From Naasia sp. (GTDB taxonomy: Bacteria; Actinomycetota; Actinomycetes; Actinomycetales; Microbacteriaceae), in assembly GCA_025463675.1 (NCBI GenBank), contig JAODAX010000092.1, forward strand, positions 1-58,676: DNA of 58,676 bases. The letters are read 5' to 3'. The translations under genes were made by a program, and so were the position numbers. The notes under the pieces are model-generated. The model did no database searches and was not told the DNA's origin. It saw only the letters and a list, made by a program, of their open reading frames with translations. Shown here piece after piece: positions 26,068-34,309 of the stretch (positions are counted from its first letter, which is position 1; each line of letters opens with the position of its first letter).

Positions 26068-27510
26068 TCACCACTGGGGCGGGTGACGGCGCTCCCAGCC
26101 GAACCGGCGCTCCAGCTGACGACCGAGGGCGACCAGCGCCTCCTCCCCGCCCGGCCGGCCGATCAGCTGCACTCCCATCGGCAGGCCGGCGTCGCCCTCC
26201 CCAATTGGCAGCGTGGCGATCGGCAGCGTGATCGCGGGCAGGCCGGTCGCGTTCACGAACGACGTGAACGGCGTGTACTGCACCTGCTGCGCGAAGTTCC
26301 GCTCGCCGTCCTCGGCGTCGTACCAGCCGAGCGGCCGAGGCGGCAGGGCGAGCGCAGGGGTGAGCAGCGCGTCGAGGCGAGCGCCGTCCCGGGAGAACAG
26401 CGTGCGGATCACCTCCCGCTCGAACGCGGCGAGGGTGCTGAGGGCCGCCACCAGCCGGGATGCGGGCAGCTCCCGGCCGCGGCGCACGAGCCACGCGGTC
26501 AGCGGCTCGACGAGGGCGAGCTGCGCGTCGTCGAGCGGGATCGCCGACGCACCCGCCTGCCACAGCACGCGGAACGCGTCGGGGTAGGCGCTCGTGTCGG
26601 GCAGCGCCGCCTCCTCCACCCCGTGACCGAGCCCCGCGAGCGCGTCGCGGGCGAGGTCGAGCGCGGCGCGCGCCTCCGGCGACACCCGGATGTCGTAGGC
26701 GCCGTCCCAGGGACTCTCGGTGGTCACCCCGATCGTGTACCGGCCTTCGCCGCGCACGGCGGCGCCGAGCAGCCGGCCGGGGTCGGGCGGGCGCAGCGTC
26801 TCGCGGGCGTCGAGCGCGTCGCCGGTCCGGGCGACCATGGCGTCGAGGAGCATCGCGGCGTCCGCCACGGAGCGGGCGAGCGGCCCCGGCACGACAAGCC
26901 CGCCGATCGAGTCGGGCTGGTCGGCGACGAGGCGTCGGGTCGGCTTGATCCCCACCAGGCCGGTGGCCGCGGCGGGGATGCGCACCGAGCCACCGCCGTC
27001 GGTGCCGGGCGCGAACGGCAGCAGCCCGGCGGCCACGGCGACGGCCGCTCCCCCGCTCGATCCGCCGGCGCCGTGCGTGGGGTTGTACGGGTTCCGCGCG
27101 GCCGGCCGGCCGGCCGGCTCGGTGTAGGAGGGCAGGCCGAACTCGGGCGCGCTGGTGGCGCCGAGCGAGACGGCGCCGGCGGCGTCCAGGCGGGCGACGA
27201 GCGGATCGGTCTCCTCGGCGAGGCGGCCGGCGAGCGCGCGCGAGCCGCCTGTGAACGGCAGTCCCGCCCTGCCCTCGAGCTCCTTCTCCGCGTACGGCAG
27301 CCCCCACAGCTCGGCGGAGCGGGGCACCTGGTCGAGCGCGCGCAGCCGGTCGAGCACCGCATCGGAGTCGACCCGCGAGAGGGCGCCGAGCTCACCGTTC
27401 AGCCTCTCGATGCGGCGCAGGTAGTGCTCGGCCAGCTCGACGGGCGTCACCTCGCCGCGCTGGAGCCAGTCCCACTGGTCCTGGGCACTGAGATGATGCA
27501 GCTCGAACAC
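26068..27510 (-). CDS. Amidase (amidase signature family)
   Basis: 480 aa. Catalytic Ser-cisSer-Lys triad visible: Lys in YAEKELEG, Ser in AGGSSGGAAVAVA and Ser in GTDGGGSVRIPAA. Members hydrolyse amides, including GatA-type and aryl-acyl amidases; a free-standing gene without gatB/C suggests a catabolic amidase. GTG 27510 follows the GNAT stop by 21 bp, with a TAGGCT box 7 nt before the start. Confidence 0.9.
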   Translation of the reverse strand: MFELHHLSAQDQWDWLQRGEVTPVELAEHYLRRIERLNGELGALSRVDSDAVLDRLRALDQVPRSAELWGLPYAEKELEGRAGLPFTGGSRALAGRLAEETDPLVARLDAAGAVSLGATSAPEFGLPSYTEPAGRPAARNPYNPTHGAGGSSGGAAVAVAAGLLPFAPGTDGGGSVRIPAAATGLVGIKPTRRLVADQPDSIGGLVVPGPLARSVADAAMLLDAMVARTGDALDARETLRPPDPGRLLGAAVRGEGRYTIGVTTESPWDGAYDIRVSPEARAALDLARDALAGLGHGVEEAALPDTSAYPDAFRVLWQAGASAIPLDDAQLALVEPLTAWLVRRGRELPASRLVAALSTLAAFEREVIRTLFSRDGARLDALLTPALALPPRPLGWYDAEDGERNFAQQVQYTPFTSFVNATGLPAITLPIATLPIGEGDAGLPMGVQLIGRPGGEEALVALGRQLERRFGWERRHPPQW

Positions 27511-27517
27511 AGCGCCG

Positions 27518-27523
27518 AGCCTA
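27518..27523 (-). promoter_or_regulatory. -10 box of a leaderless promoter (amidase)
   Basis: TAGGCT on the minus strand, 7 nt before GTG 27510, lies in the short gap after the GNAT gene. No Shine-Dalgarno is seen, so the amidase probably has its own leaderless transcript. Confidence 0.55.
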
Positions 27524-27531
27524 CGGGTGCG

Positions 27532-28110
27532 CTACTTCAGGCTCTTCTGCAGCATCACGGTGCCGAGCCACCGGTCGAACTTGTAGCCGACCCGCCCCAT
27601 CCGGCCGATCTCGGTGAAGCCGAACTTCTCATGCAGGCGCAGCGACCCCTCCGCACCCTTGTCCGCGATGACCGCGAGGATCTCCTTCAGGCCGGCCTGC
27701 TTGGAGCGGTCGATGAGGTCCGCGAGCAGGGCGTTGCCGAGCCCCTTCCCGGTCGCCGCTGGCCGGATGTAGATGGAGTTCTCCACCGTGTACCGGTAGG
27801 CCCGCTTCTGCTTCCACGGCGACACGAGGGCGTAGCCGAGGACCTGATCGGACGGCGACACGGCGACGAGGAACGGCATCCCGAGCTTGCCGAGGTAGGC
27901 GAACTTGGCGCGCCATTCGCGCAGCGTCATCGCGTCCTCGTCGAAGGTGACGACGCTGTTGATGACGTAGTAGTTGTAGATCTCGCGGATGTCCGGCAGA
28001 TCCCGGGGGGCGGCGTCGCGGATGGTGAAGGAGAACTCGGCGGGCGGTGGCGGCGGCTTGCGCAGGTGTCGTGGCAGCACACGCCGCTTCTGGTACTCCT
28101 CCTCCAGCAT
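27532..28110 (-). CDS. GNAT-family N-acetyltransferase
   Basis: 192 aa. A Pro-rich N-terminal tail (RKPPPPPAE) precedes a GNAT domain: IRDAAPRDLPDIREIYNYYV, acetyl-CoA loop with ATGKGLGNALL (R/QxxGxG/A variant) and GFTEIGRMGRVGYKFDRW, as in phosphinothricin acetyltransferase-like enzymes. Substrate unknown. ATG 28110 is preceded by GGAGGGAG at 6 nt. Confidence 0.87.
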   Translation of the reverse strand: MLEEEYQKRRVLPRHLRKPPPPPAEFSFTIRDAAPRDLPDIREIYNYYVINSVVTFDEDAMTLREWRAKFAYLGKLGMPFLVAVSPSDQVLGYALVSPWKQKRAYRYTVENSIYIRPAATGKGLGNALLADLIDRSKQAGLKEILAVIADKGAEGSLRLHEKFGFTEIGRMGRVGYKFDRWLGTVMLQKSLK

Positions 28111-28130
28111 CCCGGCTCCCTCCGAAGCAC

Positions 28131-28862
28131 TTAGCCTATTGGCGGGCGATCCTCGGCCCGGGGATCCATCGCCGGGCGATCGAGACGCCAGTCGACGCGC
28201 GGCGCCCCCTGGTCGGCGAGCGCCGCGTTCGCCCGACTGAACGGGCGGGAGCCGAAGAAGCCGGTGCGCGCGGACAGCGGGCTCGGATGAGCGGAGGCGA
28301 TGACCGGCACGTCGGCGAGCAGCGGCCGGAGCGTCTGCGCGTCCCGACCCCAGAGCATCGCGACGAGCGGTCCGCCGCGCGCGACGAGGCGCTCGATCGC
28401 GAGTGCGGTCACCGCCTCCCAGCCGGCGCGCCGGTGCGAGCCGGGTGCGCCCGGCCGGACGGTGAGCACGCGGTTGAGCAGCAGCACCCCGGACGCCGTC
28501 CACGCGCTCAGGTCCCCGTGCTCGGGCGGGTCGATCCCGAGGTCGTCGCGCAGTTCGCGGTGGATGTTGGCGAGGCTCCGCGGCAGCGGGCGCACCGCGC
28601 GGTCGACGGCGAAGGCGAGGCCGATCGGGTGGCCGGGAGTCGGGTACGGGTCCTGGCCGACGAGGATCACCCGGACGTCGGCGAACGGCGTGCGGAACGC
28701 GCGCAGCACGTCGGGCGCTGCGGGCAGGCAGCGGTGCCCTTCGGCCTCCTCGGCGCGCAGGAACGCCTCGATCGCGGCGAGGACGGGCCGCGCCTCGGCG
28801 AGCGCCTCCGCCCAGCCCGGGTCGATGCCGGCGAGGTCGAGTTCGGCGCGGAAGCCGGCCAC
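28131..28862 (-). CDS. ung: Uracil-DNA glycosylase, family 1
   Basis: Removes uracil from DNA. 243 aa. Water-activating loop [17 protein letters not shown] with the catalytic Asp, Ser/Pro loop, [10 protein letters not shown], and the Leu-intercalation loop [16 protein letters not shown] with its His. The C-terminal tail (RAEDRPPIG) is slightly extended. GTG 28862 starts 2 nt after the peptidase E-like gene stop, so the two are co-transcribed. Confidence 0.96.
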   Translation of the reverse strand: MAGFRAELDLAGIDPGWAEALAEARPVLAAIEAFLRAEEAEGHRCLPAAPDVLRAFRTPFADVRVILVGQDPYPTPGHPIGLAFAVDRAVRPLPRSLANIHRELRDDLGIDPPEHGDLSAWTASGVLLLNRVLTVRPGAPGSHRRAGWEAVTALAIERLVARGGPLVAMLWGRDAQTLRPLLADVPVIASAHPSPLSARTGFFGSRPFSRANAALADQGAPRVDWRLDRPAMDPRAEDRPPIG

Positions 28863-28864
28863 AA

Positions 28865-29590
28865 TCAGCCGGCGGCGAGCACGTCGACGGTTACGCCGCG
28901 CTCCCCCGGGGCGACCCGCCAGATGTTCCCGGCGCCGGCGACTCGGATGCCGCCGGCGCCGACGATGAGGCTCGTGCCCTCGTCGATCGCGATGCCGCCG
29001 TCGCTGAGGCCGGCAGCCGTCGCGGCCACCAGCCGGGACAGTGTGCCCCACTGCGCGGTGTGCACCTCGATCGTGACGTCGAGCAGGCCGATCCCGTTCA
29101 CGACGGTGACCTCGTCGAGTTCCTCGGCTGCCTCCTCGGGACTCACCGGCACGCCGCCGATCCGCCAGCCGCCGAGGATCGCCCGCTCCGGCGCGATCAT
29201 CGCGCCGGCGGAGAAGCCGAGGTAGGGCACCCCGTCGGCGACGCGGCGCCGGATCTCGTCGAACAGCGGCGTGAGGCTTTCCAGGTAGGCGGGCGTGAGG
29301 CCACCGCCCACGAGGATGCCGTCCGAGTCGCCCAGCGAGTCCGGGTCGGCAGCGGCCCCCTCCGGCAGGGACAGCACCCGCTCGTCGATCGGGCCCGCGG
29401 AGCCGGCCTCCGCGACCAGCTTCGCGGCGTGCTCGAGCCCGTCGCCGTCGCGGACGACGACCACCGCGATGCGCGGCGGGCCGACCACGCCGCGGTTCCG
29501 CGCCAGCTGGGCGGCCTCCTCCACGAATGCGCGGAACGCCGCGCCGTCTCCGGCCTCCGGCCAGCCGCCGCCGACGAGATGGATGCTCAC
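28865..29590 (-). CDS. Peptidase E/cyanophycinase-like (S51) serine hydrolase
   Basis: 241 aa class I glutaminase-like fold. Nucleophile Ser in [10 protein letters not shown] and the preceding substrate loop [14 protein letters not shown] are typical of family S51. These enzymes cleave aspartyl dipeptides or cyanophycin; substrate is not determined here. GTG 29590 has TAGGTT 7 nt upstream. Confidence 0.82.
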   Translation of the reverse strand: MSIHLVGGGWPEAGDGAAFRAFVEEAAQLARNRGVVGPPRIAVVVVRDGDGLEHAAKLVAEAGSAGPIDERVLSLPEGAAADPDSLGDSDGILVGGGLTPAYLESLTPLFDEIRRRVADGVPYLGFSAGAMIAPERAILGGWRIGGVPVSPEEAAEELDEVTVVNGIGLLDVTIEVHTAQWGTLSRLVAATAAGLSDGGIAIDEGTSLIVGAGGIRVAGAGNIWRVAPGERGVTVDVLAAG

Positions 29591-29597
29591 CGTTGCA

Positions 29598-29603
29598 AAC
29601 CTA
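29598..29603 (-). promoter_or_regulatory. -10 box of a leaderless promoter (S51 hydrolase)
   Basis: TAGGTT on the minus strand, 7 nt before GTG 29590; its TAG is also the stop of the phosphoribosyltransferase gene. Confidence 0.5.
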
Positions 29604-30110
29604 GGCGGGGACGACGTGATCCGCCGTGACGGGCGGCAGCGCAGACCACGGGAAGACGATCCACCGATCGGTGGCCCGCCAGCAGTAGTCCGGCTCGAAG
29701 ACGGTGCGCGGCTTGGCGTAGAGCGTGACGCTGCGCACCTCGGCGCCCATCCTGCCGAGCAGTTCGACGGCGAGGGCCAGCGTGCGCCCGGAGTCGGAGA
29801 CGTCGTCGACGAGCAGCACCCGGCGCCCGCGGAGGGCGGCGCCGTCGAGGAGGGGCGGCAGGATCTCCGGCGCGTCCAGCCGCTCGTCGACGCCGGTGTA
29901 GAACTCGACGTTCAGGCTGCCGCAGCTCTTCACGCCCAGCGCGTAGGAGATGCTGCCGGCGAGCAGCAGGCCGCCGCGGGCGATGGCCACCACGATCTCG
30001 GGCGCGAAGCCGGATTCGGCGATCGAGTGGGCGAGCTGCCGCGAGGCGTCCCCGAACTCGAGCCAGCCGAGGATCTCGCGTTCCGGGGCGGGGGCACCGT
30101 CGAGAGGCAT
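29601..30110 (-). CDS. Phosphoribosyltransferase-domain protein
   Basis: 169 aa. The PRPP-binding motif is VLLVDDVSDSGRTL at ~98-111; an upstream loop VAIARGGLLLAG forms the pyrophosphate-binding PPi loop. Resembles xanthine/guanine-type and 'predicted phosphoribosyltransferase' proteins (CobT-independent). Base substrate unknown. ATG 30110 has TATCGT 6 nt upstream and diverges from the MFS gene with 43 bp between start codons. Confidence 0.87.
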   Translation of the reverse strand: MPLDGAPAPEREILGWLEFGDASRQLAHSIAESGFAPEIVVAIARGGLLLAGSISYALGVKSCGSLNVEFYTGVDERLDAPEILPPLLDGAALRGRRVLLVDDVSDSGRTLALAVELLGRMGAEVRSVTLYAKPRTVFEPDYCWRATDRWIVFPWSALPPVTADHVVPA

Positions 30111-30116
30111 TCGGCC

Positions 30117-30122
30117 ACGATA
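30117..30122 (-). promoter_or_regulatory. -10 box of a leaderless promoter (phosphoribosyltransferase)
   Basis: TATCGT on the minus strand, 6 nt before ATG 30110; no Shine-Dalgarno. Confidence 0.5.
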
Positions 30123-30141
30123 GCGGGCGGCGGAACCCCGT

Positions 30142-30147
30142 TAGCAT
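30142..30147 (+). promoter_or_regulatory. -10 box of a leaderless promoter (MFS gene)
   Basis: TAGCAT lies 6 nt before ATG 30154, facing the oppositely oriented TATCGT 20 bp away; the two promoters are overlapping and divergent. Confidence 0.5.
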
Positions 30148-30153
30148 TCGGCA

Positions 30154-31638
30154 ATGCCTTCCCTCCTCCGGGGCCGTGCGGGTGCGGTCACGCTCGGCCT
30201 CGTCGGCTGGCTCGGGTTCGTGGAGATCGTCAGCGGGATGCTGCAGGGCTACTACATCCCGATCATCTCCGACATCGGCCGGCACCTCGGGGTCGACGAC
30301 GCTCAGCTGAACTGGCTGGAGGCCGCCCAGCTGCTGCTGTCCTCCATCGTGCTGCCGGTGCTCGCGAAGCTCGGCGACATGTTCGGCCACAAGCGCATCC
30401 TGCTGATCTCGACCACGGTCACCGCCGCGGCGTCGTGGGCCCTCGTCTTCTCCGACGACTTCGCCACCTACCTGGTCGCCTGGGCGCTGCAGGGCTGCTA
30501 CGTCGTGTGGCTGCCCCTCGAGGTGGCGATCATCTTCTCCCGCGCCCGCTCGAGCGGCGTCGCGAACGCGACCACCCGGCGCGCGGCGGGCCTGCTCATC
30601 GTCGCGCTGCAGGCGGGCGCGATCCTCGGCGCGCTGCTCGCCGGCCGGCTGCTCACCGCGTTCGACGGCGACCTCGCGCCGACCCTCGCCGTGCCGGCCG
30701 TCGCGGCGACCCTCGCCTTCGCGGTGATCCTGTTCGGTGTGCCGAGGATGGCTCCGGAGGTCGGCGGGCGGCGGCTCGACGCGACCGGCTTCGCCCTGCT
30801 CGGCATCGGCCTGCTGTTGATCACCTCGTCGCTGACGTTCCTGCGCGTCAACGGGCCGGGCGCCTGGTGGGTGTGGGCGCTCCTCGCCGCCGGAATCCTC
30901 TGGTTTCTCCCGTTCGCCCGCTTCGAGCTGCGCCGCCCCGACCCGGCGATCGACCTGCGAGTGCTCCGCGACCCGCGGATGTGGCCGGTGCAGCTGACCG
31001 CGGGTCTCTTCGGCGTCTCGATCCTCGGCGCGCAGGTGCCGCTGTCCACGTTCGCGGCCACCGACCCGGCCGTCGGCTACGGACTCGGCATTGACCCCGA
31101 ATCGGTCTCCAACTTGATCGGCGTGTACCTCGTCGCGGTGATCCTCGGCGCCATCGTGTTCCCGTTCGTCGTGCGGGCGACCACCCCCCGCATCACCCTG
31201 ATCGCCGCCGCTGTCCTCGTCGGCGTCGGGTACCTGCTGTTCGTGCCGTTCCACGACACGGTCGTGCAGGTGCTCACCAACATGGCGGTCGCCGGCCTCG
31301 GCTCGGGCGCGTTGCTCGCCGCCCTGCCCGCGGCCGCCGCTGCCGCTGCGCCGGTCGGCCAGACCGGCATCGCCGCGGGCCTCACCAACACCACGAAGAC
31401 GGTCGGCGGCACCTTCGCGTCCGGGATCTTCGGCGTCGCGCTCGCCTCCGGCGCGGGCTCCGCCGCGGTCGCCGGCGCGGGGTCGCTGTCCGGCTACTAC
31501 ACGGTGTGGATGCTCTGCGGCGGCACCGCCCTCGTCGCGGCGGCGCTGCTCGTGTTCGTGCCGAAGCTCGCGTTCTCCGACCCGCCCCTTATCGAGACGG
31601 CGGAGCCGGGCTCGAATCTGAAGGACATCAAGCTGTGA
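30154..31638 (+). CDS. MFS transporter, DHA2-like (14-TM type)
   Basis: 494 aa with about 14 hydrophobic segments. The MFS loop 2-3 motif is LGDMFGHKRILL, and LQGCYVVWLPLEVAIIFSRAR follows in TM4/5. Such exporters move drugs or metabolites with proton antiport; substrate unknown. The C-terminus (PGSNLKDIKL) overlaps the start of the next gene by 4 nt (GTGA). Confidence 0.9.
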   Translation: MPSLLRGRAGAVTLGLVGWLGFVEIVSGMLQGYYIPIISDIGRHLGVDDAQLNWLEAAQLLLSSIVLPVLAKLGDMFGHKRILLISTTVTAAASWALVFSDDFATYLVAWALQGCYVVWLPLEVAIIFSRARSSGVANATTRRAAGLLIVALQAGAILGALLAGRLLTAFDGDLAPTLAVPAVAATLAFAVILFGVPRMAPEVGGRRLDATGFALLGIGLLLITSSLTFLRVNGPGAWWVWALLAAGILWFLPFARFELRRPDPAIDLRVLRDPRMWPVQLTAGLFGVSILGAQVPLSTFAATDPAVGYGLGIDPESVSNLIGVYLVAVILGAIVFPFVVRATTPRITLIAAAVLVGVGYLLFVPFHDTVVQVLTNMAVAGLGSGALLAALPAAAAAAAPVGQTGIAAGLTNTTKTVGGTFASGIFGVALASGAGSAAVAGAGSLSGYYTVWMLCGGTALVAAALLVFVPKLAFSDPPLIETAEPGSNLKDIKL

Positions 31639-32324
31639 CCAGCGCCGCCTCCCCCGCCGCCCTCGCCGGCCGCGTGCGCCTCGGCGCGCTCGCCCTGCTG
31701 CCCGCGCCGATCCTCGCCGGCGTGGTGCTGGTGCTGGTGCTCGGTGCGCCGGCCTGGGGGCTGGTCGGCCTCGGGGCGGCGGGCTGGCTCGTCGCGCTTC
31801 TGCTGCGCCAGCCGGTGGCGCTGCTCGCGGCCCGCCGGCTGACGCGGGAGAAGGCGGCGGACCTGGTCGGCTGGTTCTCGGGGCCTGCGGAGGAGCTGGT
31901 CCGCGTGCTCGCGGTGCTGCTCGTCGTCCGGGGCGTCGAGGACGCCCTGTGGCTGAGCTTCGGCTGGGCGGCCGCTGAGGCCATCCTCCTCGCCGTCAAC
32001 ACGTTCGCCGTCGCGGGCCTGCTCGGCCGCGACGACCCCAGGTCGCGGGAGGCGCGCGAGCTCCTCGCCGCCCAGGGCTCGCTGGCACCGCGGAACCCGG
32101 TGTGGGGTTTCCTCGAGCGGCTCAGCGCGACGGCGCTGCACCTCGGCTTCAGCGTCGCGCTGGTCGGGGCGCCGTGGCTCGCGGTCGTCACCGCTCCGCT
32201 GCACTCGGCGATCAACATGCTCGCGGTCCGCTTCGCGCCGACCCGCATCGCCCTGACCGAGGCCGCACTGGCGGCGGCCGGGGCGGCCGTCCTCCTCGCG
32301 GCGCTGGCTCTCGCGACCCGCTGA
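31635..32324 (+). CDS. Integral membrane protein, possibly intramembrane-protease-like
   Basis: 229 aa, about six to seven hydrophobic segments. Polar residues sit inside membrane segments: GPAEELVR at ~75, VRGVEDALW, and APLHSAINMLAVRF near the C-terminus. The Glu-Glu plus His pattern recalls CPBP/YhfC-like membrane metalloproteases, but the match is weak and the function unknown. Coupled to the MFS gene by a GTGA overlap. Confidence 0.75.
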   Translation: MTSAASPAALAGRVRLGALALLPAPILAGVVLVLVLGAPAWGLVGLGAAGWLVALLLRQPVALLAARRLTREKAADLVGWFSGPAEELVRVLAVLLVVRGVEDALWLSFGWAAAEAILLAVNTFAVAGLLGRDDPRSREARELLAAQGSLAPRNPVWGFLERLSATALHLGFSVALVGAPWLAVVTAPLHSAINMLAVRFAPTRIALTEAALAAAGAAVLLAALALATR

Positions 32325-32336
32325 CCGGGACTCGCC

Positions 32337-33107
32337 CTACTCCCTCACGCGGAGGGTGTCGCGGATCACCTTGTGCGCGGCCGCCTGCGCGACCGGGCGG
32401 ACGGTGATGGTGTCGAGGTTGACGTGACCGGGCAGGCCGATGGCGTAGGCGATCACGTCGGCGATGTCGCTCGGCGACAGCGGATCCGCCACCCCCGAGT
32501 ACACGGCGTCGGCCCGCTGCTGGTCCCCGCCGAAGCGATTGGCCGAGAACTCCTCACTCTTCACCATGCCGGGCGCGATCTCGATGACCCGGAGCGGCTC
32601 TCCCGCCAGCTCCAGCCGGAGCGCGCGCATCAGCATCAGCTCGCCTGCCTTCGCCGCGTGATAGCCGGCACCGCCCTCGTACACCTCGGTGGCGGCGACG
32701 CTCGTGATCGCCACAATGTCGGCGTGCCCGTGCTCGGCGGCGGTGCGGCGCAGCAGCGGCAGCAGCACGGCGGTGAGGCGCTGCACGGCCACCACGTTCG
32801 CCTCGAACATCCACCGCCAGTCGTCCGCGTCGCCGTCCTCGACCCGGTCCATGCCACGCGCGCCGCCCGCATTGTGCACGAGCGCGTCCACCCGGCCCAG
32901 CCCGCCGAGGTGGTCGCGGAGGGCAGCGACGTCGTCCGGCGCGGTCAGATCGGCGGCGAAGACGTCGGCGCCGGTCTCCGCGGCGAGCGCCGCCAGCCGC
33001 TCCTCGCGGCGGGCGACCCCGGTGACCTCCCAGCCCCGCTCGCGGAGCAGGGCGACCGTCGCCCAGCCGATCCCCGTGCTCGCACCCGTGACGATCGCGC
33101 GCCTCAT
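32337..33107 (-). CDS. Short-chain dehydrogenase/reductase
   Basis: 256 aa. Cofactor loop VTGASTGIGWAT, acidic-base residue ARREER that favours NADP, NNAG variant VHNAGGARG, catalytic Ser in ITSVAA and YHAAK. Belongs to the YdfG/serine-dehydrogenase-like SDRs; substrate unknown. ATG 33107 has AGGAG 5-6 nt upstream. Converges on the membrane protein gene with 12 bp between stops. Confidence 0.88.
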   Translation of the reverse strand: MRRAIVTGASTGIGWATVALLRERGWEVTGVARREERLAALAAETGADVFAADLTAPDDVAALRDHLGGLGRVDALVHNAGGARGMDRVEDGDADDWRWMFEANVVAVQRLTAVLLPLLRRTAAEHGHADIVAITSVAATEVYEGGAGYHAAKAGELMLMRALRLELAGEPLRVIEIAPGMVKSEEFSANRFGGDQQRADAVYSGVADPLSPSDIADVIAYAIGLPGHVNLDTITVRPVAQAAAHKVIRDTLRVRE

Positions 33108-33169
33108 GTGGCTCCTCCCATGGCGGCGCCCCGCGGCGCCACCCCCTGACCGACGATAGCGGCGCCGCA

Positions 33170-33175
33170 TACGCT
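33170..33175 (+). promoter_or_regulatory. -10 box of a leaderless promoter (acyltransferase gene)
   Basis: TACGCT lies 6 nt before GTG 33182, without a Shine-Dalgarno. Confidence 0.5.
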
Positions 33176-33181
33176 GACCGG

Positions 33182-34234
33182 GTGACGAGCGCCGGCACGC
33201 CAGCGGGCACGCGCACCCGCACACGGGTGCCGCTCTGGGACAACGCGCGATCCGTCGCGATCTTCCTCGTCGTCGCCGGGCACGCCGTGCAGCGGATGGC
33301 GCTCGACTACGACCCGGCGCTCGCGGTCTACCTGTTCATCTACGCGTTCCACGTGCCGCTGTTCGTCCTCGTCAGCGGGCACTTCTCGAAGGACCGGCTC
33401 GAACTGAGGGATCTGCGGCGCCTCGTCACCGACCTGGTCGTGCCCTACCTGATCTTCGAGACGATCTGGACGACCCTCCAGTGGCTCGTCGAGGGCAACA
33501 CCACCGTCAACTACGCCAACGCCTCCTGGACCCTGTGGTTCCTCATCGCTCTCCTGGTGTGGCGCCTCCTGCTGCCGCTCATCGCCGTGCTGCGCTTCCC
33601 GCTGGTCTGGGCCGCGGCGGCGGCGATGGTGTCCGGCTACACCGAGGACATCGACAGCACGCTGGCCCTGTCGCGCACCTTCGCCCTGCTGCCGTTCTTC
33701 GTCCTCGGCTGGCAGCTGCGCACGTGGCGGGCCGGCGAGCGCTGGCAGGAGGCGACGAGGCGCACGGTGCTGCTGGTCCGGATCGCCGCCGGCGTCCTCG
33801 TCACGGCGACCGCCGCCGCCATCGTGGTCGGTCTGCCGTTCTGGCGGGAGGCGACCATCAAGTACTTCTTCTTCGCCGACGACCCGTACGTCCAGTTCGG
33901 CTACACCGAGTGGTGGGCGGGCCTGCTACGGCTGGCGGTCGTCGTCTACTCGGCGCTGCTCTGCCTCGCGGTGCTGGGCCTGCTCCCCCGGCACGAGACG
34001 TGGTACTCGCCGCTCGGGGCGGCCACGCTCTACGTCTACCTCCTGCACACCTTCGCCCTCTACCCGCTGCGCGAGACCGGCGTGCTCCGGGAGGCGGCGA
34101 GCGTGCCGGGCCTCCTCGCGGCGCTCGCGCTCGCCGGCGCCCTCACCCTCGCCCTGTCCTCCCCGCTCGTGCGGCGCGTGTTTCGGCCGATCGTGGAGCC
34201 GAGAGCCGGCTTCCTGCTGCGCCGCTACCCCTGA
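33182..34234 (+). CDS. Acyltransferase-3 / fucose 4-O-acetylase-like membrane protein
   Basis: 350 aa with about ten hydrophobic segments. N-terminal WDNARSVAIFLVVAGHAVQRM carries the conserved His of the acyltransferase-3 family, and AFHVPLFVLVSGHFSK the second conserved region. Members O-acylate exported polysaccharides or lipids across the membrane. Target unknown. Encoded alone between the SDR and metY. Confidence 0.87.
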   Translation: MTSAGTPAGTRTRTRVPLWDNARSVAIFLVVAGHAVQRMALDYDPALAVYLFIYAFHVPLFVLVSGHFSKDRLELRDLRRLVTDLVVPYLIFETIWTTLQWLVEGNTTVNYANASWTLWFLIALLVWRLLLPLIAVLRFPLVWAAAAAMVSGYTEDIDSTLALSRTFALLPFFVLGWQLRTWRAGERWQEATRRTVLLVRIAAGVLVTATAAAIVVGLPFWREATIKYFFFADDPYVQFGYTEWWAGLLRLAVVVYSALLCLAVLGLLPRHETWYSPLGAATLYVYLLHTFALYPLRETGVLREAASVPGLLAALALAGALTLALSSPLVRRVFRPIVEPRAGFLLRRYP

Positions 34235-34274
34235 GGGCGCCCGGCACATCGGTTACGTCCCGTGTCGGCTCCCA

Positions 34275-34303
34275 TTGGCGCGCACAGTCGGGGTGCTTAG
34301 GCT
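34275..34303 (+). promoter_or_regulatory. metY promoter, leaderless
   Basis: TTGGCG (34275-34280), 17-bp spacer, TAGGCT (34298-34303), then 6 nt to ATG 34310. No Shine-Dalgarno precedes the ATG, so transcription should begin at the start codon. The best -35/-10 pair in the window. Confidence 0.7.
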
Positions 34304-34309
34304 CGCAGC

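Noticed and set aside
26083-28134. Plus-strand open frame of ~680 codons opposite the amidase and GNAT genes
   Set aside because: Composition is His/Arg/Gly-rich, typical of antisense codon shadows, while the minus strand carries clear amidase and GNAT motifs.
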